A DNA stretch of 64,000 nt from Tistrella mobilis. Its GTDB lineage: Bacteria > Pseudomonadota > Alphaproteobacteria > Tistrellales > Tistrellaceae. Both the position numbers and the translations under genes were made by a program. The stretch is from positions 1-64,000 of the forward strand of contig NZ_JBBIAB010000001.1 in assembly GCF_039634785.1 (NCBI RefSeq). The letters are read 5' to 3'. Shown piece after piece: positions 61,707-64,000 of this stretch; the stretch's first letter is position 1, and each line of letters begins with the position of its first letter. Below the pieces are notes generated by a model. It was not told where the DNA came from. It ran no database searches and worked only from the letters and a program-made list of their open reading frames with translations.

Positions 61707-62329
61707 CCGACCGTGAGACAAGCCGCCCCGCCCTCGCCACCATTCTCGCCGTCAATCAGCGCGAGGCGGTGGAGCGCGTGGAAGCCGGCGACGGCCGGCC
61801 GCTCTGGCGGCTGATCTGGTTCGGTGCCTCGCGCATCGGCATGGGGGATGCCGGGCTCGAAGCCCTGCAGGATGCGCTGGGCGAAGACTTCCCCGACTTC
61901 CTGGCCGAAGTGGATCGCGGCGAGGAAGAGGCCGAACGGGTGCTGGAGCTGGACCTGCCCGGCGACGGGCCGGAAGACGAGCGCGCCGCCCGTGCGATCG
62001 CGGTCGCGGCCAACCCGAGCGCGATCGTGTTCTCGGGCGTGTTCGAGGGCGCGCCCTCGGCCGGTGGCGCCTCGCGGCCGATGATCCAGCACGAGGATGA
62101 CGAGGGCGAGGAACTGATCGCGGGCGACGGTGCCCGCTGGCTGGCCGTGGTCGCGGTGGACCGAAGCCGCGGGCGGCTGGCGCTCAGCCGGGTGGTGGAA
62201 CGCGGCGGGCGCCCGACGGTGGTGCCGCCTGCAGGCGACGACGACCTCGATGCCTTCCACGACCTGATCGACTGGCTGGCCGGCTGGGCCGGCTGGACGC
62301 CGGTCGGCACCCGCACCCTCGACTCCTGA
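61703..62329 (+). CDS. Hypothetical acidic protein coupled to a DMT transporter
   Basis: 208 residues starting in the stop codon of the transporter gene (ATGA). It is acidic (about 20 % Asp plus Glu) and mostly helical in its first half. A beta-rich middle, RWLAVVAVDRSRGRLALSRVV, is shown here by WLAVVAVDRSRG, and the Trp-rich end reads DLIDWLAGWAGWTPVGTRT. No known domain is recognised and no membrane segments are present. Coupling suggests a cytoplasmic partner of the transporter, which is inference. Confidence 0.65.
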   Translation: MTDRETSRPALATILAVNQREAVERVEAGDGRPLWRLIWFGASRIGMGDAGLEALQDALGEDFPDFLAEVDRGEEEAERVLELDLPGDGPEDERAARAIAVAANPSAIVFSGVFEGAPSAGGASRPMIQHEDDEGEELIAGDGARWLAVVAVDRSRGRLALSRVVERGGRPTVVPPAGDDDLDAFHDLIDWLAGWAGWTPVGTRTLDS

Positions 62330-62545
62330 CCGCCGGCCTCACGCCGCGCGATGGCTTCGGCCCTGATCCGGCAACCGGGCGCCCGCCTGCGGCGCGACCC
62401 GGCCGTCGCGGGGTGACCCGCGGGTCGGCCGGGCTTGACCCCTGCCGCTGAATGGCGGATCAATGCCCGGCGATGGGGAGAATTCCGGAGGTCGCCGCCC
62501 CGCGCCCCGGCCCCGCAGCGACAGCGATCGAGGAGACCAGGACCC

Positions 62546-63310
62546 ATGCAGATCAACGGTGTTGCCGCAGTCGTGACCGGTGGTGCCTCCGGCCTGGGCG
62601 CCGGCACGGCCCGGGCGCTCGCCGCCGCCGGCGCCAAGGTGACCGTCGTCGACCTGAACGAGCAGGCGATCGAAGAGCTGGCGCGCGAGATCGGCGGCCT
62701 CTCGATCAAGCTGGATGTGACCGACCCGGCTGCCGCCGAGGCCGCCTTCGAAACGGCCGCCGCCGCCCATGGCCCGGTCCGCATCCTGGTCAACTGCGCC
62801 GGTATCGCGCCCGCCTTCAAGGTGCTCGGCAAGGACGGCCCGGCCTCGCTCGACGCCTTCTCGAAGGTGGTGAACGTCAACCTGATCGGCACCTTCAACA
62901 TGATCCGCCTTGCCGCCGCCCAGATGGCGAAGGCCGATCCGGTGACCCAGGACGGCGAGCGCGGCGTGATCATCAACACCGCCTCGATCGCGGCTTTTGA
63001 AGGCCAGGTCGGCCAGTCGGCCTATTCGGCGTCGAAGGGCGGTGTGGTCGGCCTGCTGCTGCCGGTTGCGCGTGAACTGGCCCAGCACGGCATCCGCATG
63101 TGCACCATCGCCCCGGGCATCTTCGGCACGCCGATGCTCTTCGGCCTGCCGCAGCAGGTTCAGGACAGCCTGGGCGCCAGCGTGCCCTTCCCCTCGCGCC
63201 TCGGCCGGCCCGAGGAATATGCGGCGCTCGCCCGCCACATCGTCGAGAACAGCATGCTGAACGGCGAGGTCATCCGCCTGGACGGCGCCATCCGCATGTC
63301 GGCGCGCTGA
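62546..63310 (+). CDS. SDR family 3-hydroxyacyl-CoA dehydrogenase (HSD10-like)
   Basis: 254 residues from ATG 62546, with GGAG upstream. The NAD site [15 protein letters not shown] (12-26), [11 protein letters not shown], catalytic Ser in [15 protein letters not shown] and YSASKGG (YxxxK) are intact. The ending [33 protein letters not shown], visible in [20 protein letters not shown], is diagnostic for the type-2 3-hydroxyacyl-CoA dehydrogenase group acting on short branched or straight acyl-CoA in beta-oxidation. It is transcribed alone and followed by a strong terminator. Confidence 0.9.
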   Translation: MQINGVAAVVTGGASGLGAGTARALAAAGAKVTVVDLNEQAIEELAREIGGLSIKLDVTDPAAAEAAFETAAAAHGPVRILVNCAGIAPAFKVLGKDGPASLDAFSKVVNVNLIGTFNMIRLAAAQMAKADPVTQDGERGVIINTASIAAFEGQVGQSAYSASKGGVVGLLLPVARELAQHGIRMCTIAPGIFGTPMLFGLPQQVQDSLGASVPFPSRLGRPEEYAALARHIVENSMLNGEVIRLDGAIRMSAR

Positions 63311-63344
63311 ACCGCCGCCGGACCCGGCAGGGCCGCAAAAACGA

Positions 63345-63390
63345 CAGGGAAAGGGCCGCTGCCCCGCGACGGGGAGCGGCCCTTTCCCTG
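63345..63390 (+). terminator. Bidirectional terminator between SDR and pterin dehydratase genes
   Basis: Arms CAGGGAAAGGGCCGCT and AGCGGCCCTTTCCCTG pair perfectly, with an inner CCCC/GGGG extension and one bulged base. The flanks are A-rich on the left and the genes converge, so it can serve both. Confidence 0.8.
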
Positions 63391-63397
63391 TGACCGG

Positions 63398-63706
63398 TCA
63401 GGTGGACAGGCCGCTGCCGGCTGCCGCCTCTTCGATCACCCGGGCGAGCTTTGCGTCGCGCGCCGACAGGCCGTCGGCATCATGGGTGGTCAACAGGATC
63501 GTGACCCGGTTGTAGACGTTCGACCATTCGGGATGATGGTCCTGTCCGTCGGCCGCAATGGCGACCCGGGTCATGAAGCCGAAGGCGGCCTTGAAGTCGG
63601 TGAAGCGGAAGGTCTTCTCGATCGCGTCACGGCCTTCCACCTCGGTCCAGCCGGAGAGCGAGGCAAGAAGTTCGGCACGGGCGGCGGGGTCGAGCTTTTC
63701 GACCAT
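63398..63706 (-). CDS. Pterin-4a-carbinolamine dehydratase
   Basis: 102 residues from ATG 63706, favoured because GGAG lies eight bases upstream; an earlier in-frame ATG at 63721 is possible. The active-site motif [11 protein letters not shown] is complete and the surrounding [17 protein letters not shown] fits the family. It recycles the oxidised tetrahydropterin made by aromatic amino-acid hydroxylases and can also help in molybdopterin metabolism. No phenylalanine hydroxylase gene is inside the window. Confidence 0.92.
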   Translation of the reverse strand: MVEKLDPAARAELLASLSGWTEVEGRDAIEKTFRFTDFKAAFGFMTRVAIAADGQDHHPEWSNVYNRVTILLTTHDADGLSARDAKLARVIEEAAAGSGLST

Positions 63707-63832
63707 GTCGGGGCTCCCCATATCGCGTCCACGGGCCTCTGGCGCCCGCGGATCCCTGACCACCAGAAGGGCCAGCAGGCGCAGGGCCTGTCAACCCGAG
63801 AGACGTGACATCCCAACGGAGACGCAAGCCCG

Positions 63833-64000
63833 ATGACCGCTGCCGAGGACGATCCGGCCCGCCGCTATGGCAATCTCGTGGCGCCCGGCCTCGATGTGTT
63901 CGATGCGATCGCCGATCAGGCCTTCGGCAGCCTGCCGGCCGCCTTCCGCGAGGCGATCGGCCCGGTCGCCATCCGGGTCGAGGATTTTCCCGACGACGAG
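63833..64000 (+). CDS. Metallopeptidase family protein (zincin-like), 5' part
   Basis: 56 residues up to the right edge: MTAAEDDPARRYGNLVAP, then DVFDAIADQAFGSLPAAFREA and VAIRVEDFPDDE. This is the start of the small DUF1025/pfam06262 putative metallopeptidase family, whose HExxH motif would lie beyond the window. The gene is cut only by the window edge. The start ATG lies ten bases after GGAG. Confidence 0.75.
   Translation, partial: MTAAEDDPARRYGNLVAPGLDVFDAIADQAFGSLPAAFREAIGPVAIRVEDFPDDE

Noticed and set aside
1-64000. CRISPR arrays, rRNA genes, prophage genes
   Set aside because: None seen: the repeats found are tandem without spacers, and no phage structural or integrase proteins are encoded.

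Overview
The window is GC-rich throughout (roughly 68-70 % by eye) and densely coded. Most genes start with clear Shine-Dalgarno sites and many neighbours overlap by four bases. Several features point to an alphaproteobacterium of the Rhodospirillales/Tistrella kind. They include an ftsK-lolA pair, a 1,600-residue NAD-glutamate dehydrogenase, an IalB-family protein, an ECF11 sigma factor with a ChrR-type zinc anti-sigma, a LonN-Trm112-DUF971 run, a class III cyclase pair, an intracellular PHB depolymerase and aerobic cobalamin genes. This taxonomic reading is an inference from gene content, not a search result.

Layout. 1-3.9 kb is an accessory region: the 3' end of an ISAs1-type insertion sequence, two coupled membrane proteins of unknown family, a decayed exported-protein fragment, and a sugar-epimerase-like SDR whose base composition is clearly lower in GC than its surroundings. 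3.9-19.3 kb holds a membrane adenylyl cyclase, a GST, an MBL-fold hydrolase, a complete pqqABCDE operon, rlmN, an IalB protein, a Bax-inhibitor-1 protein, a second cyclase overlapping an SRAP gene on the opposite strand, a flippase-like membrane protein, purH, an Ivy-like periplasmic protein, and a RES-Xre toxin-antitoxin pair with a palindromic operator. 19.3-25.5 kb holds the giant NAD-GDH, a DMT exporter and tRNA-Gly(GCC). 25.6-31.5 kb looks like a catabolic cassette: a flavin monooxygenase divergent from a MarR regulator, then TRAP genes dctQ-dctM, a DUF3237 protein and dctP.

31.5-49.8 kb is mainly housekeeping: ProXp-ala-type editing deacylase, CnoX-like thioredoxin-TPR, LonN, Trm112, a His-rich DUF971 protein, UbiH, glnK-amtB behind a sigma-54-like promoter, dapC-like aminotransferase, ftsK, lolA, a MATE transporter, a glutamine amidotransferase, an alanine/sodium symporter, PHB depolymerase and a Sco copper chaperone. 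50-55 kb carries cobalamin nucleotide-loop genes (cobD, cobU/P, a cobC-like phosphatase, cobS and cobT) interrupted by a SYLF-domain protein. 55-64 kb has a GGDEF protein with a destroyed active site but an intact I-site, rpoE-chrR with a probable autoregulated promoter, an asparaginase, scoAB, a second DMT transporter, an acyl-CoA-type SDR, a pterin dehydratase and the start of a metallopeptidase.

The least expected pattern is a set of short tandem duplications (16-27 bp, two to four copies) sitting across the stop codons of at least six unrelated genes. Other items worth following are the TRAP/DUF3237/monooxygenase cassette, the GGDEF protein as a possible c-di-GMP receptor, and the toxin-antitoxin operator whose palindrome arm contains the antitoxin ribosome-binding site.
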